Below, in pieces: positions 19,559 to 28,855 of a DNA stretch of 64,000 nt. This stretch comes from Lachnospiraceae bacterium (GTDB lineage Bacteria > Bacillota > Clostridia > Lachnospirales > Lachnospiraceae), in contig JAFUXA010000013.1 in assembly GCA_017470985.1 (NCBI GenBank), positions 45,581 through 109,580 of the forward strand, given 5' to 3'. Position 1 is the stretch's first letter. The number at the start of each line of letters is the position of its first letter. The position numbers and the translations under genes were made by a program. The notes beneath the pieces are model-generated. The model was not told the origin of the DNA, made no database searches, and saw nothing but the letters and a program-made list of their open reading frames with translations.

Positions 19559-20851
19559 ATGATAAATTATATGATTATTAACTATGAACTCCTGGGCTAT
19601 TTTGTTGAGCTTATATTAGCTGAATTGTTATTCTTGCATGCATTTGACAAGAGAGCACTGTTTGCCATGAGATTTATGGTAGCAACTGTTGTAGGAATGC
19701 TGGTATGTAGCCTGCTGGGAGTACAATGGGCATACAGGCCGACTTTATTGAAGTTTATATGTCTACTAGTGGTGATTTCCATAAGTGTATTTGACATGTA
19801 TATAAGCTTTCATGCCCGTTTGGAACTTATTATTTCTGCCAGTATTGCCGGAGTTGCAACTCAGCACATTGCCAACAAGACAGTGAATATTCTTCGGATA
19901 TTTCTATTTGGTCCACGTGATGCATATAGCACTGATTTATGGATACTGCTTTTGACAGAGGTGACTACTTTGGTTGTGATTTATACTATTATATATTTCC
20001 TCTTTGCCAGAAATTATGGTGCTGTGTCAAATGATTTCAGGAGTATACTTGTATCCTTTGTTATTGTGATAATGTGTATCGGTGTAAATCGACTGGTGGC
20101 TGATCATAATATTTCAAATATTTATTACGAGGTGGCTACAAGTATCTATGCCATATTGTGTTGTTTCTTTTCACTTACAATACAGTTCTATATATATAAG
20201 TGGCATGAGGAAAAATCAGAATCAATTATTATCAAGAACTTGTTGGATGCTTCTGAGAAGCAATATGAGCAGTGGAAATCCATGGAAGAGTTCACCAGTA
20301 TCAAGATACATGATTTGAAACACATGCTTGATAGAGTGGAGAGAATATCCAGGGAAGATAATGTGGCTATTCCGGATTTGGAGCCTATCAGAAAATCCAT
20401 AGAAGGCTTTAAACCTCAGGTAAGGACTGGAAATGAAGTTATAGATATTCTCCTTCGCAATATGGTATCTCTGTGCTTACAGCAGGATATACGATTTAAT
20501 TGTGTAAGTTATACAGATATGCTGGGAAACTTCGATAGTATGTCATTATATTTTCTCTTTGCCAATGCAATCGATAACGCAAGGGAAGCTGCTGATAATG
20601 TCACATCAGCTGATAAGAGAGTGGTGGATTTGAGTTTGAAGCAATTTGGAGATTCTATTGTTATTCATATCTGGAATTATTTTGATGGAAATATTACTTA
20701 TGAGGATGCTCTTCCAACCAGTACCAAGAGCGATGCAGGACATGGTTATGGATTGAAGAGTATCATGACTATAGTAGATTCCTTTGAAGGCGTAATGAGC
20801 ACAGATGTGGATGGAGATTGCTTCCATCTCAATATTATTTTACCGTTATAA
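19559..20851 (+). CDS. GHKL-domain sensor histidine kinase (AgrC/VirS-like)
   Basis: A 430-residue kinase with six or seven N-terminal transmembrane helices (about residues 5-220). A short linker follows with the phospho-acceptor His251 in KIHDLKHML, then a GHKL ATPase domain (about 310-430). The N box is FANAIDNAREAA and the G box GHGYGLKSI. The ATG at 19559 follows AGGTGG; a GTG at 19550 is also in frame. Such kinases sense peptides or membrane-proximal signals and phosphorylate LytTR regulators. The only LytTR regulator here is at 11387, so they probably form a pair spanning the glycosidase genes. Confidence 0.88.
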   Translation: MINYMIINYELLGYFVELILAELLFLHAFDKRALFAMRFMVATVVGMLVCSLLGVQWAYRPTLLKFICLLVVISISVFDMYISFHARLELIISASIAGVATQHIANKTVNILRIFLFGPRDAYSTDLWILLLTEVTTLVVIYTIIYFLFARNYGAVSNDFRSILVSFVIVIMCIGVNRLVADHNISNIYYEVATSIYAILCCFFSLTIQFYIYKWHEEKSESIIIKNLLDASEKQYEQWKSMEEFTSIKIHDLKHMLDRVERISREDNVAIPDLEPIRKSIEGFKPQVRTGNEVIDILLRNMVSLCLQQDIRFNCVSYTDMLGNFDSMSLYFLFANAIDNAREAADNVTSADKRVVDLSLKQFGDSIVIHIWNYFDGNITYEDALPTSTKSDAGHGYGLKSIMTIVDSFEGVMSTDVDGDCFHLNIILPL

Positions 20852-20873
20852 TAGTATTCACCTCATAACAAAA

Positions 20874-20902
20874 GGGACATCCATTTGGATGTCCCTAAAT
20901 TT
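20874..20902. terminator. terminator between the kinase gene and the opp operon
   Basis: GGGACATCC (20874-20882) pairs perfectly with GGATGTCCC (20887-20895). Read on the minus strand it is followed by TTTTGTT, so it mainly ends the opp operon; on the plus strand the tail is only weakly T-rich. Confidence 0.8.
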
Positions 20903-20967
20903 ATGTGCTTTAAAACGTGAAATGTTTGTTTGGAAAAAAACACATGCTGTTTTGATTTATTTAACAA

Positions 20968-22650
20968 TTACTGTGCAGCCTTCTCAGCATACATGAAGTA
21001 CTTCATACCGTATACAGTTGTATAAACACCTGTTACGTTAGCCTTCTGCATATAGATGTCGTTGTAGTAGTAGATAGGAACTACAGCATATGTATCCATA
21101 AGCATATCTTCTGCCTGGTGCATTAACTCAACACGCTTAGCGAAGTCTGTTGTTGTTCTGATCTCATTGATAAGAGCATCATACTCTGACCAGTTCTGTG
21201 GAGCAGAAGCGATAGGCTCCTTACCAAGCTGTGGATCATTGTTACCAGAATCTGATGTGAAGATCTCAAGCATGTTAACTGGATCATTGTAATCAGCTAA
21301 CCAACCTTCACGAGCGAATGTGTACTTACCAGCCTTACGATTGTCAAGGAATACCTGCCAATCCTGTGTCTCAATAGACATATCAATTCCGATTGCCTTG
21401 AGATCCTGCTGCATGATTTCTGCTGCAGCCTTGTGTCCTGGGTTGTCATTAAGTACGTATGGTACTGTGATTACTTCGCCGTTTAACTTAAGTACGCCAC
21501 CATCAAGTGTGAATCCAGCGTCTGTAAGTGTCTTTGTAGCTTCTGCTACTGCATCAGCATTTGAAGAACCTGTCTCAGCAGCCTTGTAGTACTCTTTGAT
21601 CTCGTATGTTGATCCGTTACCATCAGCCATTCCTTCTGGTACGAATGAACTTGCAGGAACCTGTCCTGTCTGACCAACCTTCTCTACGATATCGTTACGA
21701 GAGATAACAAGTGAGATAGCCTTACGAAGTGCAACTGCCTGATCAGCTGTCATATTCTTGAAGAGATCAGCGTTTACATTGAATGCTGCGTAGTATGTTC
21801 CAAGATTGTCCTCGATGTAGAACTCTGGGTTGTCCTTAAGATTTGGAATCTCATCTGTTGGAACATCATCGATGAAATCAAGATCTCCTGACTGGTAAGC
21901 AGCATATGTAGCTGTTGCATCAGCAGAGAGCATGAAGTTCAATGTCTCAATCTTTACGTTATCAGCATCATAGTAGTTTGGATTCTTTGTATAAGTCATA
22001 GATGACTCATGCTGCCAATCTGTAAGAGTGTAAGCACCGTTACATACGAATCCTGGCTCCTGAGCCCATGCTCCAGGGTTCTTTCCATCAGGATCTGCAG
22101 CTTCTACACCAGCCTGGTATACAGGGAAAAATGTAGGGAATGCCATCAAATCGTTGAAGTATGGACATGGACTAGTTAATGTAATCTGCAACTGGTAGTC
22201 ATTTGTAGCTTCTACCTTCAGAGTACCATCTTCGTTACGATCGATGATATCGAAAAGGTAAGCATAGTCAGCTGCTGTTTCCTCTGCAACAACACGATTC
22301 CATGAATATACGAAATCCTTTGCTGTTAATTCTTCACCGTTAGACCACTTTGATTCAATAAGGTCTACAGTGTATACCTTTCCATCCTCAGATACAGTTG
22401 GCATAGCCTTTGCTAACTGTGGAATTAATTCCTGATTATCCTTAGAGTATGTGTAAAGTCCTGCAAATGAGTTTACTGCAAGACATCCACCATCAACTGC
22501 AGAGTTGAGTGCTGGATCAAGGTAAGCTGGCTCTGATGCAAGATTGATCTTTAATACTGATGTTGCATCCTTGCCATTTCCTTTACCGCATGCTGCAAGT
22601 CCGAAAACCATTGCGCAGCAGAGTGCGAGTGCAAGAATTCTTTTCTTCAT
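20968..22650 (-). CDS. oppA: oligopeptide ABC transporter substrate-binding lipoprotein
   Basis: A 560-residue extracytoplasmic solute-binding protein of the SBP_bac_5 (OppA/DppA) family. The signal peptide ends in a lipobox, LAAC, with the lipidated cysteine at residue 21. Mature-domain hallmarks include WSNGEELTAKDFVYSW and NGAYTLTDW. It delivers peptides to the OppBC channel. It is the last gene of the opp operon, 212 bases after oppF. That gap holds a CAGGAAAA/TTTTCCTG hairpin, which could protect or separately express the abundant binding protein. Codon use is strongly biased, as expected for high expression. Confidence 0.95.
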   Translation of the reverse strand: MKKRILALALCCAMVFGLAACGKGNGKDATSVLKINLASEPAYLDPALNSAVDGGCLAVNSFAGLYTYSKDNQELIPQLAKAMPTVSEDGKVYTVDLIESKWSNGEELTAKDFVYSWNRVVAEETAADYAYLFDIIDRNEDGTLKVEATNDYQLQITLTSPCPYFNDLMAFPTFFPVYQAGVEAADPDGKNPGAWAQEPGFVCNGAYTLTDWQHESSMTYTKNPNYYDADNVKIETLNFMLSADATATYAAYQSGDLDFIDDVPTDEIPNLKDNPEFYIEDNLGTYYAAFNVNADLFKNMTADQAVALRKAISLVISRNDIVEKVGQTGQVPASSFVPEGMADGNGSTYEIKEYYKAAETGSSNADAVAEATKTLTDAGFTLDGGVLKLNGEVITVPYVLNDNPGHKAAAEIMQQDLKAIGIDMSIETQDWQVFLDNRKAGKYTFAREGWLADYNDPVNMLEIFTSDSGNNDPQLGKEPIASAPQNWSEYDALINEIRTTTDFAKRVELMHQAEDMLMDTYAVVPIYYYNDIYMQKANVTGVYTTVYGMKYFMYAEKAAQ

Positions 22651-22862
22651 TTTATAATCCTCCCTTTTTTAATAAATGAAAAAACAATATATTCAAAATG
22701 TGACAGGAAAATTCCAAACACTTTTCCTGCGCAAAATGAATGCATATTAGGTTGTGGAAATATTTACCACGTATATAATATGATACATTTATTATAAATA
22801 ATATGAGATTTTATGCAACTAAAATTTTAATATTTTAACACACGAAAATCCACACTTGATTA

Positions 22863-23852
22863 TTATCGATTCCAGCAAGCAACCATATGGCCATTTCCAC
22901 GATCTGTAAGTTCAGGCATCTCCTGTGCACACTTGTCAGTAGCATACTTACATCTTGTTCTGAATGGGCAACCGGTTGGCATACGAAGAGGAGATGGTAC
23001 ATCACCTTCTAGTACGATACGCTTGCTCTGTCTGGCTGTATCTGGATCTGGAATAGGTACAGCAGAGAGCAGTGATAATGTATATGGATGTGTTGGATTA
23101 TTGAATAACTCATCTGAGTCAGCAATTTCCATCATTTTACCCAGATACATAACTGCAATTCTATCTGATATATGTTTTACAACAAGGAGATCATGGGCGA
23201 TAAACAAGTAAGATACGCCAAGCTTCTCCTGAATATCTTCAAACATGTTGATAACCTGAGCCTGAATTGATACATCGAGAGCTGATACAGCCTCGTCACA
23301 TACAATAAACTTAGGATTAACTGCAAGGGCACGAGCGATACCGATACGCTGTCTCTGACCACCTGAGAACTCATGTGCATAACGCATAGCATGCTCTGCA
23401 TTAAGTCCTACAAGTTCCATAAGGTCAAGGATCTTCTTACGGCGCTCTTCCTTGGTAGAATACAACTTATGAGTGTCAAGAGGCTCACCGATGATGTCCT
23501 CTACAGTCATACGAGGGTTAAGTGATGAATATGGATCCTGGAATACCATCTGCATTTCCTTGCGGTAAGGAAGCATATTTACATCAATATTGTTCTCGCT
23601 ATCGTATAATACTTCACCATTAAATGTGATTTTACCTGCTGTTGGCTCATATAGACGCAGAAGAGTACGACCTACTGTAGTCTTACCACAGCCTGACTCA
23701 CCAACAAGTCCAAGTGTCTCACCTGGCTTAATAGAAAATGATATATCATCTACAGCCTTTAATGGTATCTTCTTGAATCCCTGAGATACAGGGAAGTATT
23801 GCTTTAAATGCTCTACTTTGAGCAAGTATTCTTCATTCTTATTCTCTGACAT
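22863..23852 (-). CDS. oppF: oligopeptide ABC transporter ATP-binding protein OppF
   Basis: A 329-residue ATPase subunit: Walker [10 protein letters not shown] (residues 51-59), signature [15 protein letters not shown] and Walker [13 protein letters not shown]. The C-terminal oligopeptide/dipeptide extension has a cysteine cluster (GCPFRTRC...DKC), which in related proteins can bind an iron-sulfur cluster. It pairs with OppD in the cytoplasm to drive peptide import. Only one base separates it from oppD, so the two are translationally coupled. Confidence 0.95.
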   Translation of the reverse strand: MSENKNEEYLLKVEHLKQYFPVSQGFKKIPLKAVDDISFSIKPGETLGLVGESGCGKTTVGRTLLRLYEPTAGKITFNGEVLYDSENNIDVNMLPYRKEMQMVFQDPYSSLNPRMTVEDIIGEPLDTHKLYSTKEERRKKILDLMELVGLNAEHAMRYAHEFSGGQRQRIGIARALAVNPKFIVCDEAVSALDVSIQAQVINMFEDIQEKLGVSYLFIAHDLLVVKHISDRIAVMYLGKMMEIADSDELFNNPTHPYTLSLLSAVPIPDPDTARQSKRIVLEGDVPSPLRMPTGCPFRTRCKYATDKCAQEMPELTDRGNGHMVACWNR

Positions 23853-23853
23853 T

Positions 23854-24855
23854 TTAGGCCTCCTCTGACTTTGCTAATTCTGCAACATTCATCCAGCAAC
23901 TTGCGAGATGATCTTCCCCAACACGATATTCCTCTGGCTTTTGTGTAAGACAAATCTTCATTGCATTCTCGCAACGAGGACAGAAAGCACAACCTTCTGG
24001 CATGTTAAGTAAGTTGATTGGAGTACCTCCAATTGGAACCAGTCTCTCGTTCATTGTCTCAAGACGAGGGATTGAACGAAGAAGTCCCTTGGTATATTCA
24101 TGAGCAGGAGAGTAGAAGATTGCATCTGCGGTTCCACGCTCACATACACGACCACCATACATTACGATGATTTCATCACACATAGATGCAATAACACCTA
24201 AGTCATGAGTTACCATGATGATAGCCATGCCTAATTTCTTCTGTAAATCCTGCATAAGCTCTAGAATCTGTGCCTGGATTGTAACATCAAGGGCAGTAGT
24301 AGGCTCATCTGCAATAAGGATATCAGGCTCGCAGCAAAGTGCCATAGCGATCATTACACGCTGTCTCATACCACCTGATAATTCATGAGGATACTGCTTT
24401 ACACGGCTTTCAGGCTCATTTACACCTACCAATGTAAGCATCTCAATGGCTCTTGCCTTGGCTTCCTCTTTAGTCTTGTTAGTGTGAAGCAATACAGCTT
24501 CCTCCAACTGATATCCTACAGTAAATGTAGGATTAAGAGATGTCATTGGATCCTGGAAGATGATAGAGATTTTCTCACCTCTGAATTTAGACATCTGCTT
24601 CTCGTCCCATTTTGTAATATCTTCACCATTGAAACGTACTTCACCCTCAGTGATTCTACCTGCATCTGCCAGAATCTGTAAGATAGAGTACGCTGTTACT
24701 GATTTACCTGATCCGGATTCTCCTACGATACCAAGTGTCTTACCTGGTGCCAAATTAAAGGAGATACCATTTACAGCTCTTACTTCACCATTGTCAGTAA
24801 AGAAGCTTGTATGAAGATTATCTACTTCTAATATGTTCTTAATTTCATCACTCAT
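23854..24855 (-). CDS. oppD: oligopeptide ABC transporter ATP-binding protein OppD
   Basis: A 333-residue ATPase subunit with Walker A GESGSGKS (about residues 40-47), signature [15 protein letters not shown] and Walker [13 protein letters not shown]. It also has the C-terminal cysteine-containing oligopeptide extension ([15 protein letters not shown]). It is the heterodimer partner of OppF and lies between oppC (18 bases upstream) and oppF. Confidence 0.95.
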   Translation of the reverse strand: MSDEIKNILEVDNLHTSFFTDNGEVRAVNGISFNLAPGKTLGIVGESGSGKSVTAYSILQILADAGRITEGEVRFNGEDITKWDEKQMSKFRGEKISIIFQDPMTSLNPTFTVGYQLEEAVLLHTNKTKEEAKARAIEMLTLVGVNEPESRVKQYPHELSGGMRQRVMIAMALCCEPDILIADEPTTALDVTIQAQILELMQDLQKKLGMAIIMVTHDLGVIASMCDEIIVMYGGRVCERGTADAIFYSPAHEYTKGLLRSIPRLETMNERLVPIGGTPINLLNMPEGCAFCPRCENAMKICLTQKPEEYRVGEDHLASCWMNVAELAKSEEA

Positions 24856-24873
24856 TTTTCGTTTATCTCCTTA

Positions 24874-25965
24874 TTAATCTAATTTTGAATCGAATGCATC
24901 ACGAAGACCATCACCAATCAGGTTCAGTGCTAATACAATAAGCACGATAATGATTGCTGGAATAACCAGACGGTATGGATATGACTGCATAGCCTGACGA
25001 GCATCGTTGGCAAGTGAACCAAGGGATGTAAGTGGGGCTGAAACTCCAAGTCCAAGGAATGATAAGTAGCTCTCTGTGAAGATAGCACTTGGAACCTGAA
25101 GAGCAGTTGTGATGATAATTACTGACAGGCAGTTTGGTAAGATATGACGGCGGAGAATTCTGCCGTTTGGTGTACCGATTGCCTTGGCAGCAAGTACATA
25201 TTCGTTATTCTTGATTGCAAGGATCTGACCACGAATGAGTCGTGCCATAGTAACCCAGTATAATAAACCGAACACGAAGAACATTGAAAGCATGTTGGCT
25301 CCGAGCTTGGCAAATATTGTTCCTTTGATAATTGGAGCAAGTCTCTCGTTAAATACTACTGACAACAAGATGATAATAAGCATATCAGGAAGAGAGTAGA
25401 TAACATCTACAATTCTCATCATTACCATATCAACCTTACCACCGGCATATCCAGAGATTGAACCATATACAACACCTATGATAAGTACCATGATAGCTGC
25501 AAGCACACCTACTGCAAGGGATACTCTGGTACCATAGATACAACGGATGAAATAGTCACGGCCAAGCTTATCTGTTCCGAATAAATGTGGGAACAAATGC
25601 TCTCCAGTGGAAGCCATGTAAGCTTCTTCCTGTGGTGAGTATGTCATTGGTGCAAGGTTTGTTGCTGTTGAATCTGCAACACCATTTATAGAGATAATCT
25701 CTTCATATGTATATGGGCAGATGTGTGGTGCAATTAAAATGATTACAAGAATTGCAAAAAGCACAATAATACTTCCCATTGCAAGATGGTTCTTTCTGAG
25801 ACGACGCATACCATCTTTGAAGAATGTGGTTGACTCACCCATTACATCCTGCTGTTTCTTCTCTTCATCCGTAGCTTTACGGAAGTCGTCATTGTTAAAT
25901 TTACTTAAATCTATCTGAGCTGAGAGGAGTTGTCTCTTCTTCAAGCTGTTTTCCATATTTGGCAT
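24874..25965 (-). CDS. oppC: oligopeptide ABC transporter permease OppC
   Basis: A 363-residue inner-membrane permease with six helices. The long charged N-terminal tail (about 55 residues) precedes the first helix (SIIVLFAILVIILIAPHI), as in OppC proteins. The permease coupling motif is near LIRGQILAIKNNEYVLAAKAIG. It forms the channel with OppB and lies 39 bases after oppB. Confidence 0.95.
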   Translation of the reverse strand: MPNMENSLKKRQLLSAQIDLSKFNNDDFRKATDEEKKQQDVMGESTTFFKDGMRRLRKNHLAMGSIIVLFAILVIILIAPHICPYTYEEIISINGVADSTATNLAPMTYSPQEEAYMASTGEHLFPHLFGTDKLGRDYFIRCIYGTRVSLAVGVLAAIMVLIIGVVYGSISGYAGGKVDMVMMRIVDVIYSLPDMLIIILLSVVFNERLAPIIKGTIFAKLGANMLSMFFVFGLLYWVTMARLIRGQILAIKNNEYVLAAKAIGTPNGRILRRHILPNCLSVIIITTALQVPSAIFTESYLSFLGLGVSAPLTSLGSLANDARQAMQSYPYRLVIPAIIIVLIVLALNLIGDGLRDAFDSKLD

Positions 25966-26004
25966 TTTATCTTCCTTTCTATCTGTAAAATGTAGGCAAG
26001 TTCA

Positions 26005-26916
26005 TTAGTTGAAATTGATTCGTGGATCAATCAACTTGTATGCAATATCTGTAAGCAGGTTAGCTACAACCATAAGAATTGCAAGGAATAATGTAACAGC
26101 CATGATAGTTGTGTAGTCACGGTTTACGATACTTGTTACAAATGCTGTTCCAAGACCACCGATTGTAAAGATGTTCTCTACAACCATTGAACCTGTGAGG
26201 ATGTAAGCAACCTCAGGTCCGAGATATGTAACTACAGGAATCAATGCATTTCTCAAAGCGTGTACAAAGATTACTTTAGCCTTTGATACGCCCTTGGCTT
26301 TTGCTGTTCTGATGTAATCCTGATTGAGGGCATCAAGCATAGATGTCTTGGTAAGACGAGTGATGTATGCCATAGGATATACACTAAGAGCAATTATTGG
26401 AAGTACATAGTTTGGATTATATGAATTCCAAACAGGTATCCACTGTAACTTCAGGCAGAATACAAGCATTAAAAGAGTAGCCAATACGAATGACGGCATG
26501 GCCGTTCCCAATGTTGTAAAGAATACTATGATTCTATCTGGTAATTTATTTCTTGTAAGTGCTGCGATTGATCCGAGGATTACGCCGATGATAGTTGCAA
26601 CGACAATAGCGCTGAAACCAAGCTTAGCTGAAATCTTGAATCTAGAAATCATATCTGGCCAAATCTCGCGACCGTTCTTGAGGGATACGCCCCAATCACC
26701 ATGTGCGATATTGCCCATATAGATGAGATACTGCTGACCTACAGGTTTGTCCAGATTGTATCTGGCTTCCAGTGCGGCCTGTGCTTGTGGACTGGTTGCT
26801 TTTTCTTTATTGAAAGGTCCACCAGGTATAAGCTCCATTACGAAGAAGGTAATGGCACTAACGATTATGATTGACATAATCGCAAGCAAAATTCGTTTGA
26901 TGATGTACTTAGTCAA
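26005..26916 (-). CDS. oppB: oligopeptide ABC transporter permease OppB
   Basis: A 303-residue inner-membrane permease with six helices. The N-terminal helix starts at once (YIIKRILLAIMSIIIVSAIT), and the coupling loop reads DYIRTAKAKGVSKAKVIFVHALRNA, both typical of OppB/DppB. It is the first gene of the minus-strand oppBCDFA operon. AGGAG lies just before the ATG; no convincing -35/-10 pair could be fixed in the A/T-rich upstream DNA. Confidence 0.95.
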   Translation of the reverse strand: MTKYIIKRILLAIMSIIIVSAITFFVMELIPGGPFNKEKATSPQAQAALEARYNLDKPVGQQYLIYMGNIAHGDWGVSLKNGREIWPDMISRFKISAKLGFSAIVVATIIGVILGSIAALTRNKLPDRIIVFFTTLGTAMPSFVLATLLMLVFCLKLQWIPVWNSYNPNYVLPIIALSVYPMAYITRLTKTSMLDALNQDYIRTAKAKGVSKAKVIFVHALRNALIPVVTYLGPEVAYILTGSMVVENIFTIGGLGTAFVTSIVNRDYTTIMAVTLFLAILMVVANLLTDIAYKLIDPRINFN

Positions 26917-27339
26917 TTTTTTTCTCCTTTATTATATAACAATTTCTTCTTGCTGCTTTAAAGCGGTAAAATATTAAAAGTTTAAACCTTTAAATAATTA
27001 CTGCGTTAAAAACATTTTGCATAAAACCAAAAGAAGTACAGATTCGAATGAATCTGCACTCCATTGTGTTTTGATTATGTGGGACATGATTTATTTGAAC
27101 GCAAACAGGTCACAGGTATCATGGCACCAACAAAAGATATTATAGATACTAAAGCGATTTTGGTCAATGATAAATTTGTTATTAAAATACCATAAACATT
27201 GCACATTTTTACCATTTTTGATATAAATATTTGGTTGAACCCTTGATTTTACAAGGGATTGCGACAACGCGTTAACACATGAAAGCATGAAATTGTTTTT
27301 TATAAATACATATTATATAAGGAAAGGAAGGAAACAGAT
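26917..27339. other. 423-base divergent intergenic region between oppB and the MATE gene
   Basis: A/T-rich. It contains two hairpins: CAGATTC/GAATCTG with loop GAAT (27039-27056) and CCCTTG/CAAGGG (27240-27257). It must hold both divergent promoters, but I see no clear consensus pair. A 65-codon minus-strand frame (27091-27288) has no ribosome site and is not counted as a gene. Confidence 0.5.
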
Positions 27340-28737
27340 ATGAGCTCATTGCGGCATAAATATATTGGAGATAAGGCTTTTTACAAGCATGTATTATATA
27401 TGGTTATACCCATGATTCTACAGAATCTTGTCACGAATTTTGTAAGTATGGTTGATAATATTATGGTAGGACAATTAGGAACTGCCCCTATGAGTGGAGT
27501 GTCTATTGTCAACCAGTTTGTATTTGTAGCAAACATTACAGTCTTTGGTGCTGTATCCGGCGCCAGCATATACGGGACTCAATACTTTGGCAAAGGCGAT
27601 CACGAGGGACAGAAGTTTACATTTAGATTCCGTCTCATCGCGGTGCTTATTATAATAGGAATATTTGCAGTTGTTTTTGTTGAGTTACAGGAGCCACTTA
27701 TTAGATTGTTCCTCAGCAAGGATGATTCTATTGAGATGATTGAATCCACACTTGGATTTGGTAGAGATTATATGGGAATCATAGTATTGTCTTTGTTCCC
27801 TTTCGGGATAGGACAGGCTTATGCCAGTACAATCAGAGAGTCTGGTGAGACCAATATCCCAATGGTGGCAGCCTTCTCTGCTGTGGGTGTAAATCTGTTG
27901 CTGGATTATGGCTTGATATTTGGAAAACTTGGAATGCCGGAAATGGGTGTAAAAGGTGCTGCAATTGCTACTGTAATTGCTAAGCTTATTGAAGCTGCTG
28001 TTATGATTATATGGACTCATACACATCTGAAGAGAATGCCTTCTGCTGCAGGGCTTTATAGAGGTTTCTATATTCCGAGAGAGGTTATTGGCAATATTAT
28101 TAAAACAGGAACACCTCTTTTATTGAATGAATTCCTGTGGTCATTTGGTATGGCAGTGGTTGCTCAATGTTATTCTGCCCGTGGTATAGATGTGGTTGCT
28201 GCAAGAAATATTGCCAACACTTTGACCAATCTGTTTAATGTTATTTTCATCCAAATGGGTGGCTGTATTGGCATACTGGTTGGCATGGAATTAGGAAGTG
28301 GCGATTTAAAGAGAGCAAAGGATGTGGATAACAAGATGATAGTATTCAGTCTTGCTCTCACAATTATTATTGCCATGGCCATGGTTCCTGTAGGATACGC
28401 ATTTCCAATGATGTATAAGACAGAACCGGTGGTTAGAAGCCTGGCAACTTATTATATATTGATATCTGCTCTTGCTATGCCAATGTGGTCCTTCACCAAC
28501 GCAGTGTATTTTACATTGCGAAGTGGTGGCAAGACTTTGCTTACATTTATATTTGACATGGGATTAACCTGGACTGTGATGATTCCTACAGCCTGGTTCT
28601 TGTGTTATAAGACCAATATGGATATACATCTGGTCATTGTATTGGTTATGTTTACGGAAATGATCAAGGTTATTATTGGATTCTTTATGGTGAAAAGTAA
28701 TCTTTGGCTTAACGATTTGGTGGGAGATGAAAGATAA
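27340..28737 (+). CDS. MATE-family efflux transporter
   Basis: A 465-residue, 12-helix multidrug and toxic-compound extrusion protein, an Na+ or H+ antiporter. The internal repeat is visible: the N-terminal MIPMILQNLVTNFVSMVDNIMVGQLG and its counterpart near residue 250 (GTPLLLNEFLWSFGMAVVAQCYSARG). GGAAGG precedes the ATG. The gene stands alone between the opp operon and the signalling genes. The exported substrate is unknown. Confidence 0.92.
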   Translation: MSSLRHKYIGDKAFYKHVLYMVIPMILQNLVTNFVSMVDNIMVGQLGTAPMSGVSIVNQFVFVANITVFGAVSGASIYGTQYFGKGDHEGQKFTFRFRLIAVLIIIGIFAVVFVELQEPLIRLFLSKDDSIEMIESTLGFGRDYMGIIVLSLFPFGIGQAYASTIRESGETNIPMVAAFSAVGVNLLLDYGLIFGKLGMPEMGVKGAAIATVIAKLIEAAVMIIWTHTHLKRMPSAAGLYRGFYIPREVIGNIIKTGTPLLLNEFLWSFGMAVVAQCYSARGIDVVAARNIANTLTNLFNVIFIQMGGCIGILVGMELGSGDLKRAKDVDNKMIVFSLALTIIIAMAMVPVGYAFPMMYKTEPVVRSLATYYILISALAMPMWSFTNAVYFTLRSGGKTLLTFIFDMGLTWTVMIPTAWFLCYKTNMDIHLVIVLVMFTEMIKVIIGFFMVKSNLWLNDLVGDER

Positions 28738-28855
28738 ATCTGAAAATTGATGAAAATATCAGATAGATAGTTTATAATATACATATGTTTATAGAGTACA
28801 TACGGTCACTACAGTGGTGTTCGTGTTACTGGCGTGTAAAATGTGGGGACTGATT

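Noticed and set aside
27091-27288. 65-codon minus-strand frame between oppB and the MATE gene
   Set aside because: No Shine-Dalgarno, unusual composition (Cys/Asn-rich) and no recognisable similarity.
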